Below, in pieces: positions 34,499-43,393 of a DNA stretch of 64,000 nt (positions within the stretch are counted from its first letter, which is position 1; each line of letters opens with the position of its first letter). The stretch is from Changchengzhania lutea. Its GTDB lineage: Bacteria > Bacteroidota > Bacteroidia > Flavobacteriales > Flavobacteriaceae. The DNA is taken from contig NZ_CP039456.1 in the NCBI RefSeq assembly GCF_006974145.1, forward strand, positions 3,472,499 to 3,536,498. Reading direction: 5' to 3'. The notes under the pieces are model-generated. The model made no database searches, was not told the origin of the DNA, and saw only the letters and a list, made by a program, of their open reading frames with translations. A program made the translations under genes and the position numbers.

Positions 34499-35815
34499 TT
34501 AGCTACTTTTCATCTTATTCAAAGTGGCCTTGCGTTTGCCTGAAGCAAGTAAAGGTATTTCGTCTACATATTGAATACTCAAGTTGGCGTCACTACCCAA
34601 ATATTTTTTGAATTCTGTAAGCACTTGGTTTTCTTCATGAAATGTGTCTTTGGTATTTAATTTTAGTAAATATGTTTTTATAGCTGTTTGTACCAATTGA
34701 CATTGTTTAATACCATGGAATTTATTGGCATTGATCATGATGAAAGATGACACCATCTCTCCTCGTGTGTTATAAATGACATCCGTTTTTCTGCCTTCAA
34801 TAGATTTAAAAGCGGGTGGGGAAGAGGTGGCATCTAAAAGGCCTATATCGCCTGTGTCATATCTAATTATTGGGGTGCAGTAATTAAATAAATCCGTGAT
34901 GACTATGCGTCCAGGTTGACCAGCGACCACGTGATTATCGTTTTTGAAATCAAGAACTTCTATGAAATAACTGGCCCAGTTAATTTCGAAATTAGTTGAT
35001 TCGCCTATGTTTTGTTGTGCCAAAATACCGTTTTCCATGTTTGAATAACGCGATACGACAGGCGCACTAAAATAATACCCCATTTTCGCTTTTGTGTAAT
35101 AGTTCAAATGTTCCGACATGGCTATGATCGATTTAACATTGACCTGTAAAGGGAGCATTTTTTTTTCATCAAGAAATTGGCAAAGTTGCTCAAATCCAGA
35201 GGCGTAGCCAATAAAACCTTTAGTGGAGCAATCCGTTTTAAGATATTTTATTAGCTTTAATAGTTTTGCATCCTGCATATTAAGGACTTCCACAGGTAAA
35301 ATGTTCTGGAACCAGGTTTGCAATTTCCCCTTTTTATAATAGGGGTTCCAATGCCTAAGATATAATAGCCTATAACCAATTTTAAAACCGGCTTTTTGAG
35401 AAAAATAAATGGTATCTGCGGTATTTCTTATAATTTTTCCCTTGTCATGCTCAACAAACAAAGCAGCGCCAGTAGATCCACTGGTGGAAACGATTTTAGT
35501 TTTTTTATTCTTAAATACATTGGATTTAAAATCATCCGGGTATTTTTGTAAGCTATTTTTATCAATGATTGGAAAATCAGTTAACGACTTAAAACCGCCA
35601 AATTCTTTATAAAAATCAGTGGTTTGTGTAGCATGATTTAAAAGATTGTTCAAATTTATGGATCTTTGAACTTGGGCTTTTTTGGTATGATAGTGCTCTA
35701 TGTGATAGTCAATATTATTTAAACTCTTTTTTATTTTAGACCCACGCAAATAATCCATACTCCAAAAACTGAAATAACGCAATCGTTCCAAAGCTCTTAT
35801 AATTACGCACTTCAT
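34499..35815 (-). CDS. CapK/phenylacetate-CoA-ligase-like adenylate-forming enzyme
   Basis: 438 residues of the PaaK/CapK branch. KIVSTSGSTGAALFVEHDKG is the phosphate-binding loop. IIRYDTGDIGLLDA is the ATP-binding YDTGD motif. Near the C-terminus LASGKRKATLNKM carries the lysine of the mobile subdomain. CapK-like proteins are frequent in capsule clusters, where they probably activate a carboxylic acid or amino acid for transfer to a sugar; the substrate is undetermined. It overlaps the upstream ATP-grasp gene by one base. Confidence 0.82.
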   Translation of the reverse strand: MKCVIIRALERLRYFSFWSMDYLRGSKIKKSLNNIDYHIEHYHTKKAQVQRSINLNNLLNHATQTTDFYKEFGGFKSLTDFPIIDKNSLQKYPDDFKSNVFKNKKTKIVSTSGSTGAALFVEHDKGKIIRNTADTIYFSQKAGFKIGYRLLYLRHWNPYYKKGKLQTWFQNILPVEVLNMQDAKLLKLIKYLKTDCSTKGFIGYASGFEQLCQFLDEKKMLPLQVNVKSIIAMSEHLNYYTKAKMGYYFSAPVVSRYSNMENGILAQQNIGESTNFEINWASYFIEVLDFKNDNHVVAGQPGRIVITDLFNYCTPIIRYDTGDIGLLDATSSPPAFKSIEGRKTDVIYNTRGEMVSSFIMINANKFHGIKQCQLVQTAIKTYLLKLNTKDTFHEENQVLTEFKKYLGSDANLSIQYVDEIPLLASGKRKATLNKMKSS

Positions 35816-36861
35816 TATCTTTTAATTTCTTTTAACATCTCTTTAATTAATGGATGCTTACAGTAACCGCCATAGGCTACGTCGGTAATATGTAAACTTG
35901 GATTATGGTTGCCTTCAATGAGAAGGGGGCCATCATTTGTAATAGCCACATCCCATCCTACAATTCTATTTGGAAAGCATAGGTTTGCCCGTTTCGCCAG
36001 TTCACAAGCTTCAAAAAAATAAGGCACTTCGAATCCTTCTAATTTAAAATTGGTACTGGGATGCCTCATAAAAATTCCAGCGCCTTCTACGAGATCTTGT
36101 CTTCCTATTCCTTTCAGTTTTCCAGAGTTGGCATCAATCGCAATGTAGAACCCACCCGTATGCGTATTATCAGTTATATGTTCCCCTGTGCCAAAACGCA
36201 TCACGCTAGACAGCACATGAGATTGACCTTTTGCATCTAAATACGTATCTATACGTAATGAGTTGATAGATTTTGAATGGATTTTATTAATTTCATCATG
36301 TTGCTTAATACATTTCTGGTGGATATAGCTATTTTTAAAAAGGATTTCTGAAAAGGATTCTATTTCATCTTTTAAATTAAATTTATTCAATATAAAACAT
36401 CCATAACCACCGATACCATTTTTAGGTTTAAAGAATAATTCATCTATAGAATCAGTCTCAAATATTTTTTTTAACCATTCCAATAATTCCTCTATTTTGG
36501 TTATGGTGGTACTTTCGTTATTATAAAAAAATTGATTGCTATGGTTATAACTTAGTATTTCAGGAGTGGGAAGGTTGTTTGTTTTACAAATCAAATAAAA
36601 TTGATATTTATCAATGAAAAGTTTGGATATTTCTGGAAAAACCATTTTTGGAGAAGTGATGATGCTATAAAACTCCTTTAATGACAAGTGATTTCTATAA
36701 TTTTCTGCATCTTTTCTATATAAAAACTTTCTTAAATAGTCTGTTGGCGCTTCTTTTTTAATCCACCCATAGTGAAGCACCTCAAAGATAATTTTTAAAA
36801 CACTCTTTTTATTGGAATCTTTTAAAAAAGGTTTTAAATGATTTATTCTAGAAAAATTCAA
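35815..36861 (-). CDS. Sugar-transfer-associated ATP-grasp protein
   Basis: 348 residues. The N-terminal KKEAPTDYLRKFLYR is followed by DELFFKPKNGIGGYGCFIL (ATP-binding lysine and glycine-rich loop) and by SINSLRIDTYLDAKG. Metal ligands are in VGWDVAITNDGPLLIEGNHN. This layout fits the ATP-grasp group linked to polysaccharide loci (ATPgrasp_ST). ATP-grasp enzymes make amide or ester bonds through acyl phosphates, so coupling an amino acid or acyl group to a glycan precursor is plausible. It sits between a glycosyltransferase and the CapK-like ligase. Confidence 0.8.
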   Translation of the reverse strand: MNFSRINHLKPFLKDSNKKSVLKIIFEVLHYGWIKKEAPTDYLRKFLYRKDAENYRNHLSLKEFYSIITSPKMVFPEISKLFIDKYQFYLICKTNNLPTPEILSYNHSNQFFYNNESTTITKIEELLEWLKKIFETDSIDELFFKPKNGIGGYGCFILNKFNLKDEIESFSEILFKNSYIHQKCIKQHDEINKIHSKSINSLRIDTYLDAKGQSHVLSSVMRFGTGEHITDNTHTGGFYIAIDANSGKLKGIGRQDLVEGAGIFMRHPSTNFKLEGFEVPYFFEACELAKRANLCFPNRIVGWDVAITNDGPLLIEGNHNPSLHITDVAYGGYCKHPLIKEMLKEIKR

Positions 36862-36867
36862 TTTAAT

Positions 36868-38019
36868 TTAATTTAATGAATTGTACTCATCTAGCATTGC
36901 ATTCCAGACTTTTTTTCTTTCAAAATTTACTATTACATGTTCCCTAGCTTTTTTACCCATTCTTCTAGTTCCCTCTGGATTGGATAAAACATAGTGCATG
37001 GTTTTATAGAGAGCTTCGCTATCTTTTACGGGAATTACATAACCGTTAACTTTATCTTTTATAATTTCGTTACATCCGTTTATATCTGTAACAATACTTA
37101 CTAATTCCATGGCGGCTGATTGCATGACCACATTAGGAAAACCCTCTCTGTAACTAGGGAAGGTTAGGGCATCTGCTATCGAAAAATAGGGTCTAACGTC
37201 ATCTACCCAACCTGTGGAAATAATGTTCTTGTTATTGTTTATAATATCTATAGTTTCTGGAAGTAAAGGGTCCAGTTCATGTTCGTAAGTGCCCACAAGT
37301 AACAATTTAACATTTTTAAATGTCATATTAATTTTTCGAAACGCAATTATAAGTTCATTGATACCTTTATCTGCTACTAATCGTCCTGTGAAAATAAAAA
37401 CAAAGTCCTCTTTAATATTTAACTTCTTTTTTAATGTCACTTTAGAGTCATCATTGAAGAGCGCGGGGTCAAAATGTGATGTATCAATACCATTAGAACT
37501 TCCGTTTGCTATAACTTTTAATTTACTTTTTTTAGTAAAATTATTGTCAAGAATTATATCTACTAAACCATAGGCATTTGGGTAAATTTTGGTAGCGCAA
37601 CCATAGGTTATTTTCTCTACTGTATTTAATAGGATTCGCTTTAGCCCAGTAGCTTCCACTAAGGGCAAACCTGCTATGGTGTGCAGACGATGTGGTACCT
37701 TAGCAAATCGAGCAGCGATCATGGACAAGGTGCCTGCTTTTGGGGTATGTGAGTGCACAATGAACGGTTTTTCCTTTTTAAAAATCTTATACAACTTAAA
37801 AACAGCTACTAAATCTTTAAAGGGTGTAATTTTTCTCGTCATTATTATGGGAAAGGTAGAAACACCCTCTCTTACAGAGACTGCTTCTAATTCGTTCTTA
37901 GTACCTGGTGATGAGACTCCAATAACCTCGAAATGATTGGACATAAATTTTAATTGGCCTTGCAAAAGCCCACTTAAAGACTGGGGTACTGTAGTGATTC
38001 TAATGATTTTTTTTTTCAT
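36868..38019 (-). CDS. Glycosyltransferase family 4
   Basis: 383 residues, full-length GT-B. The N-terminal VPQSLSGLLQGQLKFM and HSHTPKAGTLSMIAARFAKV form the acceptor side. FVFIFTGRLVADKGINELI opens the donor domain. PSYREGFPNVVMQSAAMELV carries the EX7E donor-sugar glutamates. It is the first gene of the minus-strand decoration operon. A minus-strand -7 box (TATATTTG, 38068-38075) lies 49 bp upstream. Confidence 0.88.
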   Translation of the reverse strand: MKKKIIRITTVPQSLSGLLQGQLKFMSNHFEVIGVSSPGTKNELEAVSVREGVSTFPIIMTRKITPFKDLVAVFKLYKIFKKEKPFIVHSHTPKAGTLSMIAARFAKVPHRLHTIAGLPLVEATGLKRILLNTVEKITYGCATKIYPNAYGLVDIILDNNFTKKSKLKVIANGSSNGIDTSHFDPALFNDDSKVTLKKKLNIKEDFVFIFTGRLVADKGINELIIAFRKINMTFKNVKLLLVGTYEHELDPLLPETIDIINNNKNIISTGWVDDVRPYFSIADALTFPSYREGFPNVVMQSAAMELVSIVTDINGCNEIIKDKVNGYVIPVKDSEALYKTMHYVLSNPEGTRRMGKKAREHVIVNFERKKVWNAMLDEYNSLN

Positions 38020-38360
38020 AATATATTTAAAATGCTATATAATAATGATGTTATCATTATTTATCAACAAATATAGTAAACCGTTCAGTTTATAATTAGT
38101 TTTGCACTTCTTTTAATCCAAAACATATTTTTTTTAATCTAAATAAGATCTAAGTCCTAAACTATTACGTACATATCTACTCAAAAGACTATTCAAGGTT
38201 ACATTTCATCGATATAAAAAGTATTTTAACGAATATATTTTATTATTTGGAATGTATTTCATCGAAAAAAAATACGTTTTAACGATTTTGAATGGTTTTA
38301 TTTATAGTATTGAACAATTAATAGCCCCTTATCTAAAAAATTATTAAAATTATTAAAATT
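38020..38360. other. Divergent regulatory region between GT4 and the beta-helix lipoprotein
   Basis: 341 bp without a gene. It holds the minus-strand -7 box TATATTTG (38068-38075) and, toward the plus-strand gene, two imperfect direct repeats spaced 53 bp. Confidence 0.5.
38203..38285 (+). repeat. 30-bp imperfect direct repeat upstream of the beta-helix lipoprotein
   Basis: ATTTCATCGA...TTTTAACGA occurs at 38203-38232 and again at 38256-38285, exactly 53 bp apart (about five helical turns). Both copies are on the promoter side of the ATG at 38361, so they may be binding sites of an unidentified regulator. Confidence 0.5.
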
Positions 38361-40211
38361 ATGAAATCTACAATTAAACCATTTTTATTAACATGTTTTG
38401 TCTTATTTAGTTTATTGTCTTGCAATAAAGAAGAATTGTTTACAGAAGACGCATTAGCAGAAATTATTACAGAAGAGGAAAACAACGAAGAAGAAACTAA
38501 TGAGGATGTTGAAGAAACAGCAGAAACTGATTACACATTGCCTTGTGATTTTACTTTGAATGAAATTCAAGCAAACTCAACTATAATTATTAATTGCACA
38601 TTAGACTTAAACGGAGAAACCATTAATTTGCCTCCAAATGTGACTATCGAGTATGAAGGCGGCGATATTATTAATGGTACCTTGAACTTCTCAGAGGGGT
38701 CTACAATTGATGGTAATATTTTAAATAGTACCTTAACTATTGGAGGTTCATCCCCGCAAATGAAAGATACCGCATTTCAGTTTGACCCTCAACGTTGGGG
38801 TATTGTGGAAGGTGTTGTTTCTGATGCAGTCGCGTTAAATAATAAAGAGATTTTAAATATAATTATTGCCCAAGCCCAAAGCATGGGTATAACCACCTTT
38901 GAAATAGATAAAATAGATGCTTATTTTGAAGTATCCTCTCCGGGTAATAAGCATCAAGAAGAAAACACAATTCTTATCCCATCGAATTTTCATTTCAAAA
39001 TGGGAAAGGATTGTAACTTAAGAGTGCAACCAACCCATATAGAAAGGTCAGCATTACTAAGTAGTAGAGGAACTGAAAATGTAATCATTTCGGGTGGTAA
39101 GTTATGGGGCGATCGTTATACCCATGATTATAAAACGATAACTAGTAGGCACGGCTGGGGTCATGTAATGATGATTAGAGGTGTTCACAATGGTATTATA
39201 GATGGTGTAGAGATGCATGAAGGAGCTGGTGATGGAATTCAAATTGCAGGATTAGAGCATAGAAATAACGATGGTTCATTAAAATCCCATGGAAGAGAGT
39301 CAAAGAACGTTACTTTAAAAAATTGTTTAATCAACGATAATCGTAGAAACAATATCAGTATGGTTGATGGTACAGATATTTATATTGAATATAATACCAT
39401 TAAAAATTCAGGTAGTGGAGATGATAGTTCTGAAGTTAGTTCAAATGGGACATCTCCGAGAGCAGGAATAGATATTGAGGCGTTTAAAAATAATGCCCCA
39501 GACAACAATTCTGTCTATGATTGGGAGAAAACAGAAAATATACATATTAGACATAATGTTTTTGAAGAAAATTATGCTGTTGATGTCGCACTTTACAATG
39601 GTGAAAAAGCATATGTTTATGAAAATACATTTAGAAGTAACAGAGGGATTAGTGCAGCATATAGTTATAATAATAAAATTTATAACAATCGTTTTGAAAG
39701 ACCAGAAGGCTTAATGTCTGGTTCAGCAGCAATAAAATTAGAACCACGTTATTGGGGGAATGGAACCCATAGAATTAAGGATTTTGAAGTAAACAATAAC
39801 ACGTTTACCGGATATCAATTTGCAATTGTAGCAGGAGGTCAAGGTCATGAATTTAAAAACAATATAATGACTAATTGCCAAAGAGGTATTATATTAATTG
39901 TTTCTGAAGATCTTGAATTTGATAATAATAAAATTACAAGTAACGTGGACAGGTCATATGGTTATTATACATTTTCAACAGAATTATCTATAAAAAATTG
40001 CTTAATTAAAAATGGAGAAACTAATGTAGAAAACCGTGGACTATATTTTTATAATAATAATAATGATGAAACTGGAGATATCACAATCGATAATGTAACC
40101 TTCAATGGAGGAATTTCTTTGAATGCTGCTCAAAATGTTACTATCAAAAACAGTGCTTTTGACGAGATAAAAATCGTTGATTGTGAGCCAATACTAATTA
40201 ATAATAATTGA
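38361..40211 (+). CDS. Surface lipoprotein with right-handed parallel beta-helix
   Basis: 616 residues. A lipoprotein signal ends FSLLSC with the lipidated Cys21. It is followed by NKEEL, matching the K-(D/E)2 surface-export signal of Flavobacteriia, and then a very acidic linker (about 30-55). A first beta segment (LDLNGETINLPPNVTIEYEG, about 75-130) resembles the N-terminal layers of phage tailspikes. Residues about 138-600 form a beta-helix with GDGIQIAGLEHRNND, NDNRRNNISMVDGTD and GTSPRAGIDIEAF. Many such proteins are polysaccharide lyases or hydrolases; no catalytic residues can be assigned. The core is nearly duplicated in the 43394 protein. A strong terminator follows. Confidence 0.78.
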   Translation: MKSTIKPFLLTCFVLFSLLSCNKEELFTEDALAEIITEEENNEEETNEDVEETAETDYTLPCDFTLNEIQANSTIIINCTLDLNGETINLPPNVTIEYEGGDIINGTLNFSEGSTIDGNILNSTLTIGGSSPQMKDTAFQFDPQRWGIVEGVVSDAVALNNKEILNIIIAQAQSMGITTFEIDKIDAYFEVSSPGNKHQEENTILIPSNFHFKMGKDCNLRVQPTHIERSALLSSRGTENVIISGGKLWGDRYTHDYKTITSRHGWGHVMMIRGVHNGIIDGVEMHEGAGDGIQIAGLEHRNNDGSLKSHGRESKNVTLKNCLINDNRRNNISMVDGTDIYIEYNTIKNSGSGDDSSEVSSNGTSPRAGIDIEAFKNNAPDNNSVYDWEKTENIHIRHNVFEENYAVDVALYNGEKAYVYENTFRSNRGISAAYSYNNKIYNNRFERPEGLMSGSAAIKLEPRYWGNGTHRIKDFEVNNNTFTGYQFAIVAGGQGHEFKNNIMTNCQRGIILIVSEDLEFDNNKITSNVDRSYGYYTFSTELSIKNCLIKNGETNVENRGLYFYNNNNDETGDITIDNVTFNGGISLNAAQNVTIKNSAFDEIKIVDCEPILINNN

Positions 40212-40227
40212 TAAATAATTATTAAAT

Positions 40228-40269
40228 AAAAAAAGCCGTTAGGAACAGCAATTCCTAACGGCTTTTTTT
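40228..40269 (+). terminator. Perfect 18-bp hairpin terminator
   Basis: An A7-led arm with GCCGTTAGGAA pairs fully with TTCCTAACGGC and a T7 tract around a 6-nt loop (40246-40251). Confidence 0.93.
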
Positions 40270-40463
40270 ATTAATTTAATATATAAAAATCACTTATTCT
40301 AGCGATAACAATTTCGTGCCTTTTCTTAGAACTTCACTGTATCAATATTTAAAAAAATATAATAGTATTAAATGTTAAAGTTAGAAATAAATCATAAGAA
40401 TCCACCTTCAAAAAATGTGTTTTTTTAAACATAATTACTTGATTTACTATTAGTTATTAACAA

Positions 40464-40497
40464 TTGTTTATAAACGAGCTAATCTAAAGTATATTTG
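40464..40497 (+). promoter_or_regulatory. Bacteroidetes-type promoter of the LRR gene
   Basis: TTG (40464-40466), a 23-bp spacer and TATATTTG (40490-40497) fit the -33/-7 consensus. Confidence 0.5.
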
Positions 40498-40622
40498 CAT
40501 CTCTAATTTTTAAACGTCTAAACTTTACATTGCCTCGTATATACCTTGAAATCCAATAGGAAACTTTAAAAATTTAAATTTATCGAAATTTTTATCTCTC
40601 AAAAAAATAAAAAAATCCCTTT

Positions 40623-43247
40623 ATGAAAACTATTTACTTCCTATTATCCCTAGGCATATTTTTTATAAGTAACAAACTTACAGCTCAACAAACTACATAT
40701 ATCCCAGATGACAATTTCGAGCAGGCGCTTATCGACTTAGGTTATGACAATATTTTGGATAATTATGTAGCAAAAAATAATATTATTACTATTACTGACT
40801 TAGATATTAGATTTAAGGATATTTCTGATTTAACAGGTATAGAATCTTTTACTGGGTTACTATTTTTAAACTGCACTTTTAATAACCTAAACAATTTAGA
40901 CCTAAGCAACAATATTTTATTAAAAGAGTTGCATTGTGGCGCTAATAGTATTAGAAGTTTGGATTTAAGCAACAATACCGCCCTCACATATTTAGATTGT
41001 GGTTTTAATAAACTAGATGTGTTAGACCTTCGGACCAATAAAGCCTTAACTGGATTATACTGTGATTACAACAACCTAGTTAGTTTGGATGTTAAAAATG
41101 GTAATAACACAAATTTTATATATTTTGATGCAAGCAACAATTCTAGATTAACCTGTATAGAGGTTGATAATGCAACTTACAGTCGCACAAATTGGCTTAA
41201 TAAAGATTCGACCTCAAATTATTGCGATGGCGGAGATGCTGGTGTATCTACAGAACTTACCTATGTCCCTGACAATAATTTTGAGAAGGCCCTAATAGCA
41301 TTGGGTCATGATGATGTTTTAGACGATTATGTACCTACAAACAATATCAGTGGTGTTACGGTTCTAGACGTTTCTGATAGAGGTATAGAGGATTTAACAG
41401 GTATAGCATCTTTTTCAGATTTGACAACTTTAGATTGTGGAAAGAACAACTTGACCAATTTGGATCTGAGTGGCAATACATCATTGGCATGGCTAAATTG
41501 TGCGGGAAACAATTTGGGCAGCTTGGATCTGGGCAACAATATATCCTTGTTCTATTTAAACACTGCCTCTAACAGCCTTAGCAGTTTGGATGTAAGTAAC
41601 AATCTACTCTTGATAAGGCTATTCTGTAATTACAACAACTTGCTCAGTTTGGATGTTAAAAATGGCAACAACACAAATTTTACGGCCTTTAATGCGACAA
41701 ACAATCCGGATTTAGCATGTATAGAGGTTGATGATGTGGCCTATAGTAACTCGAACTGGTCCAATAAAGATGCTGCTTCAAGTTACAGTACTGATTGTGG
41801 TGGTGGAGATGGTGGTGGATCTGAAGAGCTTACCTATGTTCCTGACAATAATTTTGAGAAGGCTCTAATAGCATTGGGTTATGATGATGTATTGGACGAT
41901 TATGTACCTACAGGCAATATCAGTGGTGTTACGGTCTTAGATGTTTCTGATAGAAGTATTGAGGATTTAACAGGTATAGCATCTTTTTCAGCTTTGACAA
42001 CTTTAGATTGTAGAAAGAACAACTTGACCAATTTGGATCTGGGCGGCAATACATCATTGGCATGGTTAAATTGCTCGAGAAACAATCTGGGCAGCTTGGA
42101 TCTGGGCAACAATATATCCTTGTTCTATTTAAACACTGCCTCTAACAGCCTTAGCAGTTTGGATGTAAGTAACAATCTACTCTTGATAAGGCTATTCTGT
42201 AATTACAACAACTTGCTCAGTTTGGATGTTAAAAATGGCAACAACACAAATTTTACGGCCTTTAATGCGACAAACAATCCGGATTTAGCATGTATAGAGG
42301 TTGATGATGTGGCCTATAGTAACTCGAACTGGTCCAATAAAGATGCTGCTTCAAGTTACAGTACTGATTGTGGTGGTGGAGATGCTGGTGGATCTGAAGA
42401 GCTTACCTATGTTCCTGACAATAATTTTGAGAAGGCTCTAATAGCATTGGGTTATGATGATGTATTGGACGATTATGTACCTACAGGCAATATCAGTGGT
42501 GTTACGGTCTTAGATGTTTCTGATAGAAGTATTGAGGATTTAACAGGTATAGCATCTTTTTCAGCTTTGACAACTTTAGATTGTAGAAAGAACAACTTGA
42601 CCAATTTGGATCTGGGCGGCAATACATCATTGGCATGGTTAAATTGCTCGAGAAACAATCTGGGCAGTTTGGATCTGGGCAACAATATATCCTTGTTCTA
42701 TTTAAACACTGCCTCTAACAGCCTTAGCAGTTTGGATGTAAGTAACAATCTACTTTTGATAAGGCTATTCTGTAATTACAACAACTTGCTCAGTTTGGAT
42801 GTTAAAAATGGCAACAATACAAATTTTACGGCCTTTAACGCGACAAATAATCCAGGTTTAGCATGTATAGAGGTTGATGATGTGGCCTATAGTAACTCGA
42901 ACTGGTCCAATAAAGATGCATCTTCAAGTTACAGTACTGATTGTGGTACATCTGTAATAGCAAAATCTTCTAACTCTAAAAAAGCAAACTATAATAACTC
43001 TTTAAGTATAGAACAATCAGAAATAAATAATTTCAGATTATATCCAAACCCAGTAAAAGACGTTTTGAATATATATTTAGCAAAAGGATTTAAAATAAAC
43101 CAGGTTTATATTTATAATGCCTATGGCCAGCGAGTCCTTTCGGCTACTACAAATAGAATAGACGTAAATGGACTTAGTGGTGGTATTTATTTAGTAGAAA
43201 TTGAAACCACACAAGGGAAATCTACTAAAAAAATAATTATAGAATAG
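40623..43247 (+). CDS. Leucine-rich-repeat surface protein with T9SS C-terminal domain
   Basis: 874 residues. A Sec signal peptide (YFLLSLGIFFISNKLTA) is followed by one divergent LRR block (about 22-205) and three nearly identical 191-residue blocks starting at residues 211, 402 and 593. Each block opens ELTYVPDNNFEKALIALG, has short LRR units such as LTTLDCRKNNLTNLDLGGN, and ends YSTDCG with a Gly-rich joint in the first two. From about residue 800, FRLYPNPVKDVLNIYL to the end is a type A T9SS sorting domain, so the protein is exported and attached to the surface. LRR arrays usually bind protein or glycan ligands; the target is unknown. It sits between two beta-helix paralogues. Confidence 0.88.
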   Translation: MKTIYFLLSLGIFFISNKLTAQQTTYIPDDNFEQALIDLGYDNILDNYVAKNNIITITDLDIRFKDISDLTGIESFTGLLFLNCTFNNLNNLDLSNNILLKELHCGANSIRSLDLSNNTALTYLDCGFNKLDVLDLRTNKALTGLYCDYNNLVSLDVKNGNNTNFIYFDASNNSRLTCIEVDNATYSRTNWLNKDSTSNYCDGGDAGVSTELTYVPDNNFEKALIALGHDDVLDDYVPTNNISGVTVLDVSDRGIEDLTGIASFSDLTTLDCGKNNLTNLDLSGNTSLAWLNCAGNNLGSLDLGNNISLFYLNTASNSLSSLDVSNNLLLIRLFCNYNNLLSLDVKNGNNTNFTAFNATNNPDLACIEVDDVAYSNSNWSNKDAASSYSTDCGGGDGGGSEELTYVPDNNFEKALIALGYDDVLDDYVPTGNISGVTVLDVSDRSIEDLTGIASFSALTTLDCRKNNLTNLDLGGNTSLAWLNCSRNNLGSLDLGNNISLFYLNTASNSLSSLDVSNNLLLIRLFCNYNNLLSLDVKNGNNTNFTAFNATNNPDLACIEVDDVAYSNSNWSNKDAASSYSTDCGGGDAGGSEELTYVPDNNFEKALIALGYDDVLDDYVPTGNISGVTVLDVSDRSIEDLTGIASFSALTTLDCRKNNLTNLDLGGNTSLAWLNCSRNNLGSLDLGNNISLFYLNTASNSLSSLDVSNNLLLIRLFCNYNNLLSLDVKNGNNTNFTAFNATNNPGLACIEVDDVAYSNSNWSNKDASSSYSTDCGTSVIAKSSNSKKANYNNSLSIEQSEINNFRLYPNPVKDVLNIYLAKGFKINQVYIYNAYGQRVLSATTNRIDVNGLSGGIYLVEIETTQGKSTKKIIIE
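41253..42950 (+). repeat. Three tandem 573-bp repeats within the LRR gene
   Basis: Unit starts are 41253, 41826 and 42399 (exact 573-bp period, 191 codons). The second and third copies are almost identical at DNA level; the first differs slightly in its first third. Identity at third codon positions indicates recent duplication or gene conversion. Confidence 0.92.
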
Positions 43248-43393
43248 TTACACTTAATTTTTATTTAATATAATAATTACAATTTATATCAAAAGGCTAA
43301 AATTTGAATTTTATCGTATATAAATAGAAATCTTATATTTTAGTTCAAAACTTTAAATTTATTTAAAGATTTAACTCTCAAAAAAACAAGAAA

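Larger units (their letters stand above)
40212..40622. other. Intergenic region: terminator, then promoter of the LRR gene
   Basis: 411 bp holding the terminator at 40228-40269 and a promoter at 40464-40497, which leaves a leader of about 120 nt. The leader's last part (ATCTCTCAAAAAAATAA) resembles the leader of the 43394 gene. Confidence 0.5.

Noticed and set aside
41253-42950. Tandem repeats considered as a CRISPR array or mobile repeat
   Set aside because: The 573-bp period preserves the reading frame through an LRR protein; there are no short repeats with unique spacers.
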